DNA from: Haemonchus contortus
Taxonomy: Eukaryota > Nematoda > Chromadorea > Rhabditida > Trichostrongylidae
Length of the DNA stretch: 64,000 bases
Assembly (NCBI GenBank): GCA_000469685.2
Contig: LS997565.1
Span: 31,218,645 to 31,282,644 of the forward strand
Reading direction: 5' to 3'
The notes under the pieces are model-generated. The model searched no databases. It saw only the letters and a program-made list of their open reading frames with translations, and was not told the origin of the DNA. The position numbers and the translations under genes are program-made. Shown here one piece after another: positions 12,501-24,303 of the stretch. How positions within the stretch are numbered: the stretch's first letter is position 1; each line of letters opens with the position of its first letter.

Positions 12501-13740
12501 TTGCAGAAAGCCAACCAAGTGACCTTTCCATTCCGGAAGATACATTGCTATAGTCTTTATTTGTAAGCTTTGTGTTGCTTTGCGCTGTTAGGGACTTCCG
12601 AAAACATCGGATAAACATTCTTGATGCGCTTATTAGACCTTGAATGACATTGTCAAAGTTCTTAAGGATATAGACAACGAACAAATTCAGGGCATATTTA
12701 AGCCGAAGCAAAAAGGGACAATGGAAAGCCGCGTCGAAGGAGTTTGTAGTCGAGACTGCTTCAAACAACTTTTTGTGTACATTTGTTTCTAGAGCCTCAG
12801 TCATTACCTGAATTCTGAATTGAATGGGTTAAGAGTTCGCAAAACTTTTCTTTATGAACCCGTCTGAATCAACTACTCCCGGTAAAGGATCAGATTGGAC
12901 GATAGGTTGCTAATAGATAAGTGAGTATATATGTATTTTTTATCTACATATTTGATACAGGGGATAATCTCGTGTAATGTAGGACCTTAAAACGAGAACA
13001 AATTTTTCGTAATTCCCAACATGGATATCCACTGCAGCAACAGAGGTCATGAAATTCGAGAATTATCAAACAAAGCTTTAGAACGCTCTATGGTAACGAG
13101 CGCTCGCATAGGCTGCCCTTGGAAGCTTTAAGCATCATTTGATTCAAGGTAATGTGCTCTGATCAAGTGACCATCAGTTGCTCTAACAGTTATCACTGCA
13201 CTTTTTCTGATCGCCACTGCACATCTTTTCTTTCCAGACACGAGATGCCAGAACACATTACTTCGAGTTCCCGCCTTCAGGGACTTTTTTACCTTTTAGA
13301 TAAAAAAGGGGATCAATAGTGATTGCAAGACCACTTCCATCCAGAAATATCAGGAAGTAATAGTTTTTGAGCTGGGTAGAAATCATTGGCGCTGTTTTGC
13401 GATTTTCATTTTTCAATAAACGCGTCTGTTGAGAATTTCATGATAACGTCAGACGTTTTCAGCAGGAGATGAGCGGAAGAACCGGTCTCCTTAAATCGTT
13501 GGAAACGTTTATGGAGAGAGAGAGAAAGGAGAAAGGAAAAAACACTTGCACTTTACATTTCTTGTTACAGACCACGTTCCCGATTTCTTTAGGGAGAACT
13601 AACTTTGTTATAATTCGGTACAATCCCTTATTGCCATCAACACACCGAATCGGCAGCCAAAGTAGTTGCAAATGGGTGATGAAATTGAAACTGCAATAAC
13701 CTACAAGTTCTCTCATCTTTAAATTTCGGCATTTCTGTTC
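9560..13740. other. intergenic, no gene recognised
   Basis: More than 4 kb upstream of collagen gene 1. Frames are short and scattered, with no domain. Regulatory sites for the collagen would be expected near 9550-10000 but none can be named from sequence alone. Confidence 0.45.
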
Positions 13741-13743
13741 TTC

Positions 13744-14368
13744 TTGAAATTGTTGGTTTTGCTTCTGCCCCGAGGTTGTTAGGTGAAAATTTATATTCTA
13801 GCCAACGTTTCGACGGACTCGTCGTTTTCAAAGGTCTGAAAATTGTTCGAAGCTTGCTAATTGCAGACTACCCCACCGAGCGCCTCCGCTCTAGCGTTTC
13901 TGACGTTCTATTAGCAATGCGCGAAAAATGCCCAAAATTCAAAAGATAAGCCCACTTCACTTCCACCGCGGAGTGAGGTGAGTGCGATAATCACAAATGA
14001 TCTCTTGCCATTTACGCAACACTGCGAGTTAGTTCCATAATCCGCGAACGTGCTAATCCGCAATAATATTACTGCATAAGAACAGCGAAGTAAGATCATT
14101 CATTACTAATGTACTACCGTGTAGCGTAGCTACACTTCGCAATGGAAGTAAGGGGAGCTTATCTTTTTGATTTCAGTCATTTTTCGTGCATTCCTGATAT
14201 AACGTCAGAAACGCTAGAGCGGAGGAGGCGCTTGTTGGAGTAGTCTGCAGTCAACAAGATTTGAAACATTTTCAGGCCTTTGAAATCGACGAGTTCGTCG
14301 GAACGTTGGCCAGAATAAAAATTTCCACAAATCAACCTCGAGGCAAAAGCAAAAATAACAATTTCAAT
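13744..14368. mobile_element. MITE with ~235 bp terminal inverted repeats
   Basis: The segment 13744-13976 recurs inverted at about 14133-14368. Shared blocks include GCCAACGTT, ACTCGTCG, TTTCAAAGG-CTGAAAAT, GCAGACTAC, CTCTAGCGTTTCTGACGTT and the outer GAAATTGTT. About 155 bp of AT-rich spacer separates the arms. No open frame spans it. The superfamily is not assigned because no target duplication is clear. Confidence 0.75.
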
Positions 14369-14369
14369 G

Positions 14370-15440
14370 AACCTGCAGTTTTTCAGATGTTACAAACATT
14401 TTATGATGGTTCTGAAACCCACCCTTGATATCGAGAAGGGATTTTTTCATCTCAGCAACGATCACAAAATGTGTTCTGCCACCTTTACATATGTAGTTAT
14501 GAGAGTGGCAGAAATTAGACTGGCTGTTGTAGGAATAAGGCAGATTTCGTGGTCCGTAGATTTTGGGTTACAGTAGTCAATCTGTGATAGAAAGAGACAC
14601 TAATAATTATGAAAAGCCACTTATGTATACAAGGTATTGAGAAGTTTTTGAGCAAGCCGACTGGTCGAACTGGTGGGGTGAATTTGAAGCTGTAATGCGC
14701 CAAGGCAGGTACTCGAGCCGCGAATCACCACTCTCTGTGAGTACAGCACTGCCGTATCTGCTTTCTATGGTAGAAAAAGGGGTAGCGGCACAAATGTCTT
14801 CGTCGGCATAACCTCCTTAAGTACGATTCGTATGAAAATCGAGCGTTGACGATAAAAGCGGTTCGACCTCTCATTATCATAACATATACTTCCCAGAATC
14901 TCCCGAGTAGGCTTAAAGATCTTAAAGCTAAGCTAAGTTGTGATTTGATGCTTAATCAATCGTTTTATAACGAGACCGATAATGAAAACGATAGGCGTCA
15001 ATGGAGCTCCGCTCAACTCTTACGCCTAACTACGAGATCGTAGTATTTTTTTCCTTGGCAAAAGAATCATTTGTGGGACAGGAAGGATATAGGCCATGAA
15101 AACAAAGAAGGGAGTTCCTAGATTGCCATCAAATCAAGTTCCACTAGCTAAATTCAAGTTAGGCCATGCCAATGGCGATATCGAGCAGGATTGTGACTGC
15201 TCCCTGAGCATGCACTCAGTAGTCTATAAAAAGAGCTTGAGGTTCATTCAGTGATGTGCTTCCAGGAATCTATGGAGCTGCTTCCTCAATGCTCAACAGA
15301 ATTGCTCAGGTCTTGGGTCATATTCAATCCTGTGGAAAATCAAGATGAATAAATAGGTAGTGCTGGCTTTTGAAGCGAATACTGGTTTTACGAGCAAAAG
15401 CAACACCCACATTGATATATTTAGAAGTCTATTTATATCT
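14370..15440. other. intergenic, no gene recognised
   Basis: Downstream of the minus-strand gene at 15.4 kb. Near 14705-14760 the minus strand has a box B-like GGCTCGAGTACC inside a small imperfect stem, too weak to call a tRNA. Nothing else stands out. Confidence 0.4.
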
Positions 15441-15447
15441 AGATCAT

Positions 15448-16764
15448 TTAGCTCGAGAAGCTTCTTGCCATAAAAGGGATTTTGCAGCATTCATCTCTAG
15501 GACAAATATTCAGGGACTACTGAGAAGAACAAAGAGCCGTTCGACTGAATGGCACTTACAAAACCTCAATTGCATCCTTCTTTGTACGATGCTCAGCTCC
15601 AATCAGAATGTACGAGCTGGGAGGGACGAATTGACTATCGAAGTGCAGTTCATTGCTCGCATGAGCGAGCTCATCCGACTGGAAGGTAAGAAAAGCTTGT
15701 TTGAACTCGATGGTTGTTCCCAATAAAAGCAGATTTGAGTTCCTCTCGTTTCGGGAAGGCCTGTGCGATAGACCCTCACCTGTGTAGTCATAAATTATTA
15801 TAAAGTCTTGAATATGTATAAAGTTGATCAAACCCGTCTGAGGGATGCGCCCACGCATTCGACTTCCATTCAGAATTGTAGTGGCGTATTTAATGTGTGC
15901 ATATGTGGCCCATACAATGACTTGCGGTGGCCAACCGATGTACAACTCAGTGCTTTTATCCTCCCAGACGGGTCTGCTACCAATCAACCGAATCCGAAGG
16001 GATGGGAGCCTTGTTGACTTGAGCGGATATCGACCCGGGATTGAAACTCGTGACCATGCATGTGAGAAGTGCGCCACCTGCTGTTATACCACCTCCGCCT
16101 CTGTAGTTTCATACGTTGAGAAATATAACAGTGCGATGAACACCCACAAGCTGAGTGTAGAAGTGTAGAACACATGGTTAACGTAGGTGCTTTTTCGAAA
16201 AGGAACAGCAATACGTGGTTTCCCTTTTGCATCTGGATTGAGGGACCACTGAAAGACTCGACTTCTTCTGTAGGGATACGAACTCACCTAAGACCTATCA
16301 ACTGTTCACTAAGAGTGTTCATTTCATTCATTACTTGGTTCTGTGAAACGAAATAGTAGTATAGACTCGTTCACCTAAAACGAAAGCAATCATTGCGTCA
16401 ATCACAGCAGCGTTTCATCTTCTATATTGATGAGAAGGCTACAATCATTTGGTAATGGTCGCTGGAGCTTTGCCAGTTCCTTCTCCTCTTCCTTGCATTT
16501 GCGAAAATGAATAGTTGCACCTGCAAAGCCTTCGAAGATCCCCACAATCTGAGAACGGGAAACGATGGAATTAATTGCTTAGGTCGGAGAAAGTCTCGAC
16601 ACAACGCTTGCTGGCTAAGAAATCGGATCGTTTAGTGGCCAAGAGCGTCTCGAAAGAAGCAGATTGAAGACTGTTGAATGATAAACGTGCACGTTCGTTA
16701 CGCACAGAGGCTTCAGCAACAGAACGCATCCACATTGTGAAAAGCTGATCTGCTTTATAGGAGC
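15448..16764 (-). CDS. unrecognised multi-exon gene, 3' exons only
   Basis: Five minus-strand exons join with consistent phases: 16601-16764, 16406-16548, 16183-16267, 15560-15678 and 15448-15496. They encode about 185 residues, ending in a TAA at 15448-15450. Introns are about 52, 138, 504 and 63 bp. The 15560 donor is a perfect GTAAGT; the 16601 donor (GTCGAG) is weak. Visible pieces include YKADQLFTMWMRSVAEA, a charged helix KEEEKELAKLQRPLP, GKPRIAVPFRKSTY and SSYILIGAEHRTKKDAIEV. The first piece vaguely recalls the last helix of a PH domain, but I do not assign a family. The 504 bp intron contains a SINE. 5' exons were not found above 16764. The chain is inferred from phase and splice sites, not from homology. 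Confidence 0.45.
15800..16101 (-). mobile_element. tRNA-derived SINE, full-length copy
   Basis: The minus strand reads GGCGGAGGTGGTATAAC at its head, a GTTTCAATCCC box B-like motif, the CATCCC...GGTAGCAGACCCGTCTG body and the CAGACGGGTTTGAT tail. It matches the copy at 47319-47620 over its length. It lies in an intron of the gene at 15.4-16.8 kb, antisense-neutral because both are on the minus strand. Confidence 0.85.
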
Positions 16765-17589
16765 CTGTAAGGTAATTGTATGAAGTGCTTGAGAAGGGGA
16801 TTTGCAGGTGCTGCATATTTAATCGCTAGTTGAAAAATGGATCCAAGAAAATTGAAATCCGATGAAAGAGGCAGATCGGTGAAATTAATCGCAGTGATTC
16901 CAAGGAAAGGTGGAAGACAAGAAGATTTCTGAAAGATACAAGTCTGAAGCCTGATCTTTCGACTGCCTTCTTTGGAAGTGACAGCCTTCCACCTAACGAG
17001 AACCAGTCTCCAACTTTTCTTCTGCTGTTACCTCGACAGTTCGATTATCATGTTGACATTTGCACCTTACGAGGTTGCTTAGGTTTTTGGTAGAAACAAA
17101 AATTGTTGGACAACTTGACAACAACTGTCTCAAAAACCTCGTTTTTGTAAGGGTGTAAGGAAAGGCCTCTTCAGAGTCACCCAGCCGGTTTCTAAAAAAG
17201 GTGTAAGGAGAGGGTTCGTCATAATCATCTAGCCTGCCTTCAAACAGAATCGTTTCTTCAATTCTTTATCCTAATGTAGCTGGATGTTCAGACATTGGGA
17301 TCTACTGGACCCCTTCACAAATTGTCAACTACAGGTGCCTACGGCTCTTTTTGAACAGACCAAATTATTCCGAACAGGCGAAGAGTGGCAACAACTCTGA
17401 ACGGAGAGAAGGGCAGTTAATCGGCCAGGGTCAGATAGACCCAACGCAATTCACCCTTTTCTGGCTGACTAACGATATTTCTGCCTAGGCCCATGAAAAA
17501 TGTGTCGGATTAGCTGTCGGCCGATGTGAAAGCCGTGGCGTTATCATGTTCAAGTGATAGATAAGAAGTATGAGCATTTCCCGGAATAT

Positions 17590-18120
17590 CCTACTATATA
17601 TGTATATAACGCGATAAGTGTCTGCTGGTTTGTCGGTGTGTGTACGTAAATATGTGCGATTCGGTGTGTGCGTGTTCAACCGAAAACTCATAGCCTCTGT
17701 TCACGTAAACTTAGAGCGTCTAATTTTGGTCGGAAAACAGGAGGTCGAGTGGGATTGCTGAAGGTGGGTGACAGAGTTGGACTCCTCCTACAAGGGGCGG
17801 GGAGTGCGCTAAAAACTGTTGGAGAGGGAAGATTCATGCCTATTTTCTGTAACTTCAAAATTGACAGGGGCACAACAGCTTGGTACGAGTTTAGGAGGCG
17901 AGGTCAAGGCGGGGATGGTATGTGCTACAAAGTGATAGCACTGGGTGGGCGTAGTGGCGTAGTAACCTTAGTGAAAATATGCGCTCCGACTGCCAGTCAA
18001 GTTAGAGTAAATGGGGAGTGAAATAAGTTACTAAAACCCCACGTACCAAAACCCAAGGTCCTCGCTCACGGAGCGAGAATTGTGTCGGACGTATGTGTGG
18101 GTGTGTTTGCCCAAAAATTT
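17590..18120 (+). repeat. GT-capped dispersed repeat (plus orientation)
   Basis: Starts in GTCGGTGTGTGTACG-type sequence. It then shows CCGAAAACTCATAG-CCTGTTCACG-like, TCTAATTTTGGTCGG, ACAGGAGG and GTGACAGAGTTGGACTCCTCC blocks. These match in order the reverse complement of units at 40140-40930. Later units up to 18120 are more diverged. The open frame through it is not supported as a protein. Confidence 0.55.
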
Positions 18121-18669
18121 ATTCGTCGTGTTCTCCTGTACAGAACGTCAAATTTGGATCTAACGTGGGAGGCAGGCCAACTCTACACAAAAAGGGAAAG
18201 AGCTGGGCATTAGCCGTGTGATCGGATTAGTGATTTGTATTACCAGCATTTATATTAGAGCAAAACCAAATTGGGATTAGTGATGGGATCAATCGCGACC
18301 AGAAGAAAGTGATAGCCGGCTGACCGCCATCCACTAGCACTGGGAAAGCCGTGCCTCGCAGCTGTCCATTCAATCAGAGTTCCTACTGAACAGGTCGATG
18401 GGTGAAGTTGTCAGTTGTCTAATGATTCAAATTGACTAATTTGAGGATCTCATTCAGCAGATTGAAATTTTTTATTCGTAGACATTATTATGTCCTTCAT
18501 ACTCAGGCCTACATTCAGGGTTCCATGAAAATTTGAGATCCTGCCGTGGTCAATTCCATGATTTGGGGGAGTAATTGGTTTTGCTCCTTACTAACTCGAA
18601 AAATTCGGTCTGCTTATCCAGATAATGTGTTGTATGTAGCTCTACGATTCTCCTATTCCATGTTTCTAT

Positions 18670-18990
18670 GCTAGATTTGCGCAGTAATGTTAAATATGCT
18701 TTCTATGCCGTAAATTGTTCTGTTGCGTGGGAATTTTAAAATGCGGAATTCTTCTATAGAATAGTTGATTTTCACCATTAAAGAAACCTCAAACGAAACC
18801 TGACTACTCGCTGTTCGCTTGCCAAATACATAAGGCAGTTTGGTCTCCGCAACCTTACTCTCCAACGAACCTCATTTATTTGGTAAGTAGTTGAAACACT
18901 ACTGAACATGACCTTCATGGGTGTGTCATCATGCTGAAGAAAGGTCATCACACACTCGCTTGCAGTAGGAATGATTGTGCATGATAACAT
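18670..18990 (-). CDS. possible exons of an unrecognised gene
   Basis: After a TTTGTAG acceptor near 18990, the minus strand reads a frame containing ECVMTFLQHDDTPMK, then a GTCATG donor. With an acceptor at TTGGAG about 53 bp on, it resumes as SKVAETKLPYVFGKR and KINYSIEEFRILKFPRN, ending at TAG near 18673. Composition looks protein-coding and the phases agree, but both splice sites are weak. No domain recognised. Its relation to the frame at 19871-20110 is unknown. Confidence 0.3.
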
Positions 18991-19870
18991 CTACAAAGCA
19001 AAATGCAAGTCCCATTCTTTGGATCATTCGAATCCTACAGAAAGTAAACAGTAATAGAGAAAATTTCAACCTAGCCTCAAAGGAAATGTTCCTGATAAAC
19101 TTGAACCTGATACGTCAAAAAACGAGGTCCACGATTGGCCAAGTTGATAACTAATTTAATTCAAACAACACATTCCAGTCTAATGTAAGTAGCGATCCCT
19201 GAAAAGCTTGTTTGTAATTTTTTCAAGATGAAATTCGTTGGAATGCTGACCGAAGAAGCCAGACGCTGAAAAAGTTATGTTCGTTCCTCTTACATCTATG
19301 TTGAAGCCTTAGTTCAGCATCCACAGAACAGGTTTTATCTGTAAGGAAAAAAAGGAATGAACATAAAATTTCTTTTTTATGCATGTGTCTGGTGACACTC
19401 AGGTTAACCTAACTCGTGCTACACAAAGTGCAATCGTAAAGGTTCCTGCCGAGTGTCAGAACTCGATTGCTTTTGATCGTCTTGACTTTGACATTCAATT
19501 AACTACACGGATTATAATCAAGAGGATGTTAAGCCACAAGCAAACACCCACGCTCCTTTTCTGTTTGTGTCTGGGCCAATCACTTCAGAACTTCTGAAGA
19601 TCTGAGAGCTTCAAATGATCTGTGAGCCGCTGTACATCGATAGAAACATGAGTCGAACGAATGATGGCTAACGTTCAAAACACATCTAATCTAAATGGGA
19701 GTGGAGTCAGGGGTCAAAGGTCTTTAAGTTATGGTGATATTTGCTTGTACCCTATATCCAAGTTGGGTGAATAGGTGATAGGCCTATTTACCACCAGAAC
19801 AGAGGCTTCCATCGTTTAAATTGAACAAATCATTTGACAGAATTTTTGAGAATCTTCTAAGAAGTCACTT

Positions 19871-20110
19871 CTACAGTCCATAAAATTTCAGCGTGACGGT
19901 GCGCTCCTGAAGTTTTTGCTTGAAGGTTGCAATAAATCGAGTCGTTGAAGCCATTTCCTGTTTCAAAGTGATCAATAGCGTGAAGGGTAAATCGCCTTGA
20001 ATGCTATTAATCTCCTCGCTGATATACACCAAGTACACATTTCCTTTTGGGTTGTAGCCAGAACATGGGTGTTTGGTTGAACAAAAACTTGATTCCCAGT
20101 CAGAGACCAC
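19871..20110 (-). CDS. possible last exon of an unrecognised gene
   Basis: The minus-strand frame contains GNVYLVYISEEINSIQGDLP, TLLITLKQEMASTTRF and ATFKQKLQERTVTLKFYGL, then a stop. Alternating hydrophobic and charged residues look like coding sequence. It lacks its own convincing start. An in-frame stop lies just upstream of an AAAG acceptor-like site, so it would be a spliced terminal exon. Family not recognised. Confidence 0.3.
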   Translation of the reverse strand: MVSDWESSFCSTKHPCSGYNPKGNVYLVYISEEINSIQGDLPFTLLITLKQEMASTTRFIATFKQKLQERTVTLKFYGL

Positions 20111-20249
20111 CTCAGTCTTTTACTTCTCTGGGCAAATGAATGCCAAAGTGCTCCGGAAGACAAGATATGATGCTTATTTAGTTTGCGGTTCGCGATTGTC
20201 TCGCTTAGCGCAGCATCTCCCTTTCCCACCACGGTGATCTCTCCTCACT

Positions 20250-21440
20250 AAAATAACTCCTTCCTAAGAGAAAAGGCGATAAAGATAACGAGAGGTGAAA
20301 GAGACTAGCTTAATAATGCAAAGGAATGACTATACTCATTTTGCAATTTAAAATCCAGCTATCTGCTTAGCAAATCAATGTTGACACAAGGTTCTTCCAA
20401 AGGGCGTTCCATAGAGATCTCAAACTTCAGAGTATCTCGATGTCAAGTCATTTGTTTCGCAAAGACGAAAGCCTATTCGAGATTTCTCCGACGAGAAGAA
20501 ACCAATGATCCTCGGATTTGCTTCGATATGAACTGTCGCATTCTCCCTAGTCGATCAGAGTGAAAATGCAGCTTTTTATGAGATGTTTCTGAGATAGGCG
20601 CTTCAGAGCGAAGGTCAGGGCGAAATCAGAGTCTAGAGAGACATCAGAAAGAGATTGTCTGTCCTTTCAGTGACGGATCTTCTCTCATTGATGGTTAGCT
20701 ATAGAACAGAGCAACTCGGAAAACTTTGCATAGGTTCAGCCTTGTAAAATATGTTAGCGTGCTCATAGGAAAGCTAAGTGTTTAAGCCAATGGAGTTGCA
20801 AGATTCGGCAGTCATGGTATACAGCAGTAGGACTATTGGTCGTATTGTAATTGAAAGTCTGACCCCGCCTAGCTCGCAGGCCTAATTTTTTATCTCTGAT
20901 TTTGCCTGACGAGTTTCAAATTTTATGCGGTTCTGACGTTTCCGGTCAAGCATTAGACATTCTCTTTGGAAAAGCCCATCCTGTTGACATATCTGAGAAG
21001 TGCCTGTTCCTGTCGAGTAACGTTTCTGTTCTCTAGTTGATGATAAATTTCCAAAAAGGAATGCATGGGTAAAACATTCTTCATTCCCCTACATGACGCA
21101 GCATCGACCCTTCTGGTAACAAGGAGCTTTTTCTTGTAACACCAGGAAAGTTGACCCTGGATGACTAATAAAACTGGACATCCTAACTCAACGCTCACTA
21201 CACGCTATCTGAACTCGAACTGCTTTTTTCAAGGACGCTGCATTCTGAAGGAAAAAAGTGATTCTTCCCGAACAGAAACTTTGCTTTTGCGAACGGCTTT
21301 CCAGTTTCCTGCACAAACCCAACAGAAAAGAAAGTTTTCTAATCAAGTCCCATCGAGTTTGCATGAGTGGGCAGCGATCGCATCTGTGAATAAAAATAAA
21401 AATTCAGCAAAAATACATTTTTTGTAAACAAACTTGTCAG
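20250..21440. other. intergenic, nothing recognised
   Basis: Lies downstream of collagen gene 2, with no domain-bearing frame and no repeat with visible ends. Confidence 0.45.
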
Positions 21441-21450
21441 TGAGTTAGAA

Positions 21451-21456
21451 TTTATT
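21451..21456 (-). terminator. AATAAA polyadenylation signal of collagen gene 2
   Basis: Minus-strand AATAAA about 76 bp past the stop codon, matching the spacing in collagen gene 1. Confidence 0.75.
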
Positions 21457-21531
21457 AGGTGCTCTCTATTCTCAAAAAATCGGAATAGATGGCTAAGAAG
21501 GCGTATTGCAGAAAAAGACAATGGGAGGCTA

Positions 21532-22594
21532 TTAACGTCGAGTTCCGTCTTCGAAGAACACTCCGCCATCAATTGCACAGTACTTAGGACAGATTCCGGG
21601 CTCTCCAGGACTTCCTGGTGGCCCAGCTGGTCCAGGTGTACCTGGATTTCCATCGGCTCCAGGTTTGCCATCTGGTCCGGGAGGTCCTTTTGGCCCAGGT
21701 TGCCCTGAAATTAACGTCATTACTTTCCGAACGTCGAGCTAAAACGAATTCCCTGAAAGCTGGACTCACCAGGTGCACCATCTGCTCCTGGTAGTCCGGG
21801 TGCTCCTGGAGGTCCCTGTGGTCCTGGCTCTCCAGCTGGTCCAGGTTCCCCTGGGATAAGAGGTTCTGAGACCGCATCCATTCCCGGTTCTCCAGGGGCG
21901 CCAGGCGCTCCAGGGTTGCCATTCGGTCCTGGTGGCCCTTTCGGTCCAGGTTCTCCTGGAGGCGCATCATTTCCAGGAGCGCCTGGAGCTCCGTTTGGTC
22001 CTGGATCTCCAGGAGGACCTTGAGGACCCGGTGGTCCGGGCGGCCCTTGTGGGCACGGCTTGCATGGTGGTGGCGTGATCGGTTCACACGGCTGCTGAGG
22101 TGGACGTCCTGGATTTCCGGGAAGACCAGGAGCTCCTGGCTTTCCAGGGCGTCCAGGCTTTCCTGGAACTCCGGGAGGGCCTGCTGGGCCTGGAAGGCAG
22201 CACGCTTCACAAGCGTTTCCACCCATGCTGGTAACTGAGGATCCTGACGATACCGCTGCATCTCCGTAGCCGGCTTGACGGGAAGTACGGTTAGATGGAA
22301 TGTTTTTGAGACTGTTCACCTCGCTCCAAATGTCTTTTGCTGATCCCTGGAAATGTTTCCAATAGGTAGTCAGCTCAGTAGCAGAGAACCTACCATTAAA
22401 CACGACTTTCGCATAATTGCAAAGTAACCCACCTTGCAGTAATTGATTTCTGAGTGCATGGATGTCTTCACATGATGTACATAATTGTATACCATGGGAA
22501 GCGTAACACAGACAGAAAGTACTGCCACAACAGAGAACGTGACAGCGGAATAGGCCACGAAACGGTAAGCTTTGATCCGCTGCTCTAAATCCAT
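21532..22594 (-). CDS. cuticle collagen, COL-12/COL-13-like (gene 2)
   Basis: Secreted structural collagen of the cuticle. Minus-strand exons are 22433-22594, 21770-22346 and 21532-21704, with introns of 86 and 65 bp (donors GTGGGT and GTGAGT, acceptors TTCCAG and TTTCAG). Translation is continuous and gives 303 residues. It opens [12 protein letters not shown], then has a membrane anchor, [26 protein letters not shown], an SNRTSR processing-type site, CEACC, the [13 protein letters not shown] spacer and Gly-X-Y blocks. It ends [19 protein letters not shown]. It is closer than gene 1 to what I remember of C. elegans COL-12/13. Exon 1 (162 bp), exon 3 (173 bp) and both intron phases are identical to gene 1, so the two are paralogues about 12 kb apart in the same orientation. 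No break seen. Confidence 0.96.
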
Positions 22595-22633
22595 TTTGGC
22601 GAACGGAATGTGTTAAACACTCCTACACCTTGG

Positions 22634-22642
22634 CTTAAATAC
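22634..22642 (-). promoter_or_regulatory. TATA-like core promoter of collagen gene 2
   Basis: Minus-strand GTATTTAAG about 40 bp upstream of the ATG, the same core (TATTTAAG) as upstream of collagen gene 1. Both leaders also contain a CCGTTC motif before the ATG. Confidence 0.55.
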
Positions 22643-22659
22643 CCAACATGGTGTTTCCT

Positions 22660-24300
22660 GTCGTCAGTGGGCGTGACACCGGCATCCCTGGGTATCGGAA
22701 ACCGGACCCAAGTACGTGGTCCACCCAGCGTAAGTCAGCGACGTAAAGCGCACACTGACTATCACGATTGGAGTGTTTTGCTAACGGACCTAAACCGATA
22801 CTCAAACCGACCGCGACTCCTTTCGCAGTTTCTGACCAGACGCTACAGCGCTCGGTATGCTATCCCAGCAAAGTCGAGAATCACGTGTGAAACTGAAAGT
22901 CAGTGGATGTTTGCAGCCAAACATTGATAGTGCTTAATAAAGTCTATCATTCAAGAAACTCAAGCACAAAATGTCACAAAAAAGTATAGGAAAGAAGAAT
23001 TTTCCCTTTTTGTTCAGTGCGAAGTCAAACAAGGAGAATTGCTTGTTAGTAAGGTCTGTTGGCCCTGGTTACTTACTTGCTGGGGTCAGTAAGTGTTCGG
23101 CAGAGCTGCTACTCAAACCGCATGTCTTCCCTATTCCACCCACTAATTTAATCAAAAAGGAGTTGTAACATCTTCGTTCGATCTTGTGATGTCGTGCATG
23201 TATGCCCCATGAACCACAGCACCTCGTCATAGGGCTTTCATCATTAGCCAACAAAATTATGATGTTGTTAAGTAGCTATCGTTGTGCTGAACGACTACTA
23301 CTTCATGGAAGTACTGTATAGGAAACCTTCTTGACAAATTTACGTCGAAGTGCTGCAAAAGCATCTGTTCAACTGCGGCCTACGTGTTGAACAATAATAT
23401 TTCGTGCATGCTCCTGGTAAGTAATCATTATGACAATTGCTGGACTGAAGAATTTTTCAATTCCTTTTACTTGCCAGTCCTTAAGCACTATGTCTTTCGA
23501 GAAAAGTCCATTCTTCTCGTAAAAAAGAACAAAAGCAAATCGTATTGGAGATGGTAGAAACCCGTTTTGAGTTCACCATGTTTTTTGATCCTCGACTGAA
23601 AGACAGGCAGAGAACATGGTGTTTTTAGCGGCTGTTTTCTCGAAAAAGAGATAAGTGAAAACAAAACATTGTACCGAAATTGTGAGAAGGCCCACTTCTT
23701 TGGAGAAGCAAGTTATTCGTCATCAAATTGTGGATAGACAGTGTTCACTTCATCTTTGGCCCACCTCACTGCACCTGTGTTTTGAAGTTGATCGTACTTT
23801 TGTGATTGTCTCGATTACCGCCTTTCAATCTGTAGTTCGACCTGCAATGTTCTATTGGTTTTCAACAATTTTCGTAGATGACCCTGGTTGTTGCGAAGAA
23901 GAAAGTCGTAGCTAGGATGAAGCACCCACGTTGCAGTGATGGAAGGTCACTCAGACCACCTTTGTACTCATGAGCAAAGAATTTGTATTTTGGAAAAGTA
24001 GCGAATTCACAAATATGGCTTTCGCTACAGAGGTGTTCGGTTTCGAATGTGGGCAGTGGGCTGGACTCGAATTTTGGTTAATATGAAGAAGCACCCAGAA
24101 TGGAACTATCAAATCACTATGTGTGGACCGCTACAAACGCCAGTGATTATAGAATTCTACAAAGGTCAAGTTATATCTTATGGTGTGTATCATACCCTTG
24201 CTGTGAAATTTTGAAGCCTGCAGGAATGTCTGCAGATATTCTACCACACGGAACACTGAGGTAGGGAACATTGCCAATAAAATGCTGGTACATTCGTCAC
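22660..24300. other. intergenic, upstream of collagen gene 2
   Basis: No supported coding frame. Presumably contains distal control sequence of the collagen gene, but no site can be named. Confidence 0.4.
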
Positions 24301-24303
24301 TGA

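Noticed and set aside
13790..14330. Hammerhead-like ACGAGTCCGTCGAAACG in the MITE arms
   Set aside because: The stem and GAAAC are suggestive, but the CTGATGA core is absent in both arms.
14705..14760. tRNA-like GGCTCGAGTACC region on the minus strand
   Set aside because: No acceptor stem or anticodon arm could be drawn.
16288..16340. 53 bp exon candidate reading NQVMNEMNTLSEQLIGL
   Set aside because: Good splice sites, but its phase does not fit either neighbouring exon, whereas skipping it gives a consistent reading.
16745..16935. Minus-strand frame LGITAINFTDLPLSSDFNFL
   Set aside because: Overlaps the better-supported exon in another phase, has no donor before its stop and no start.
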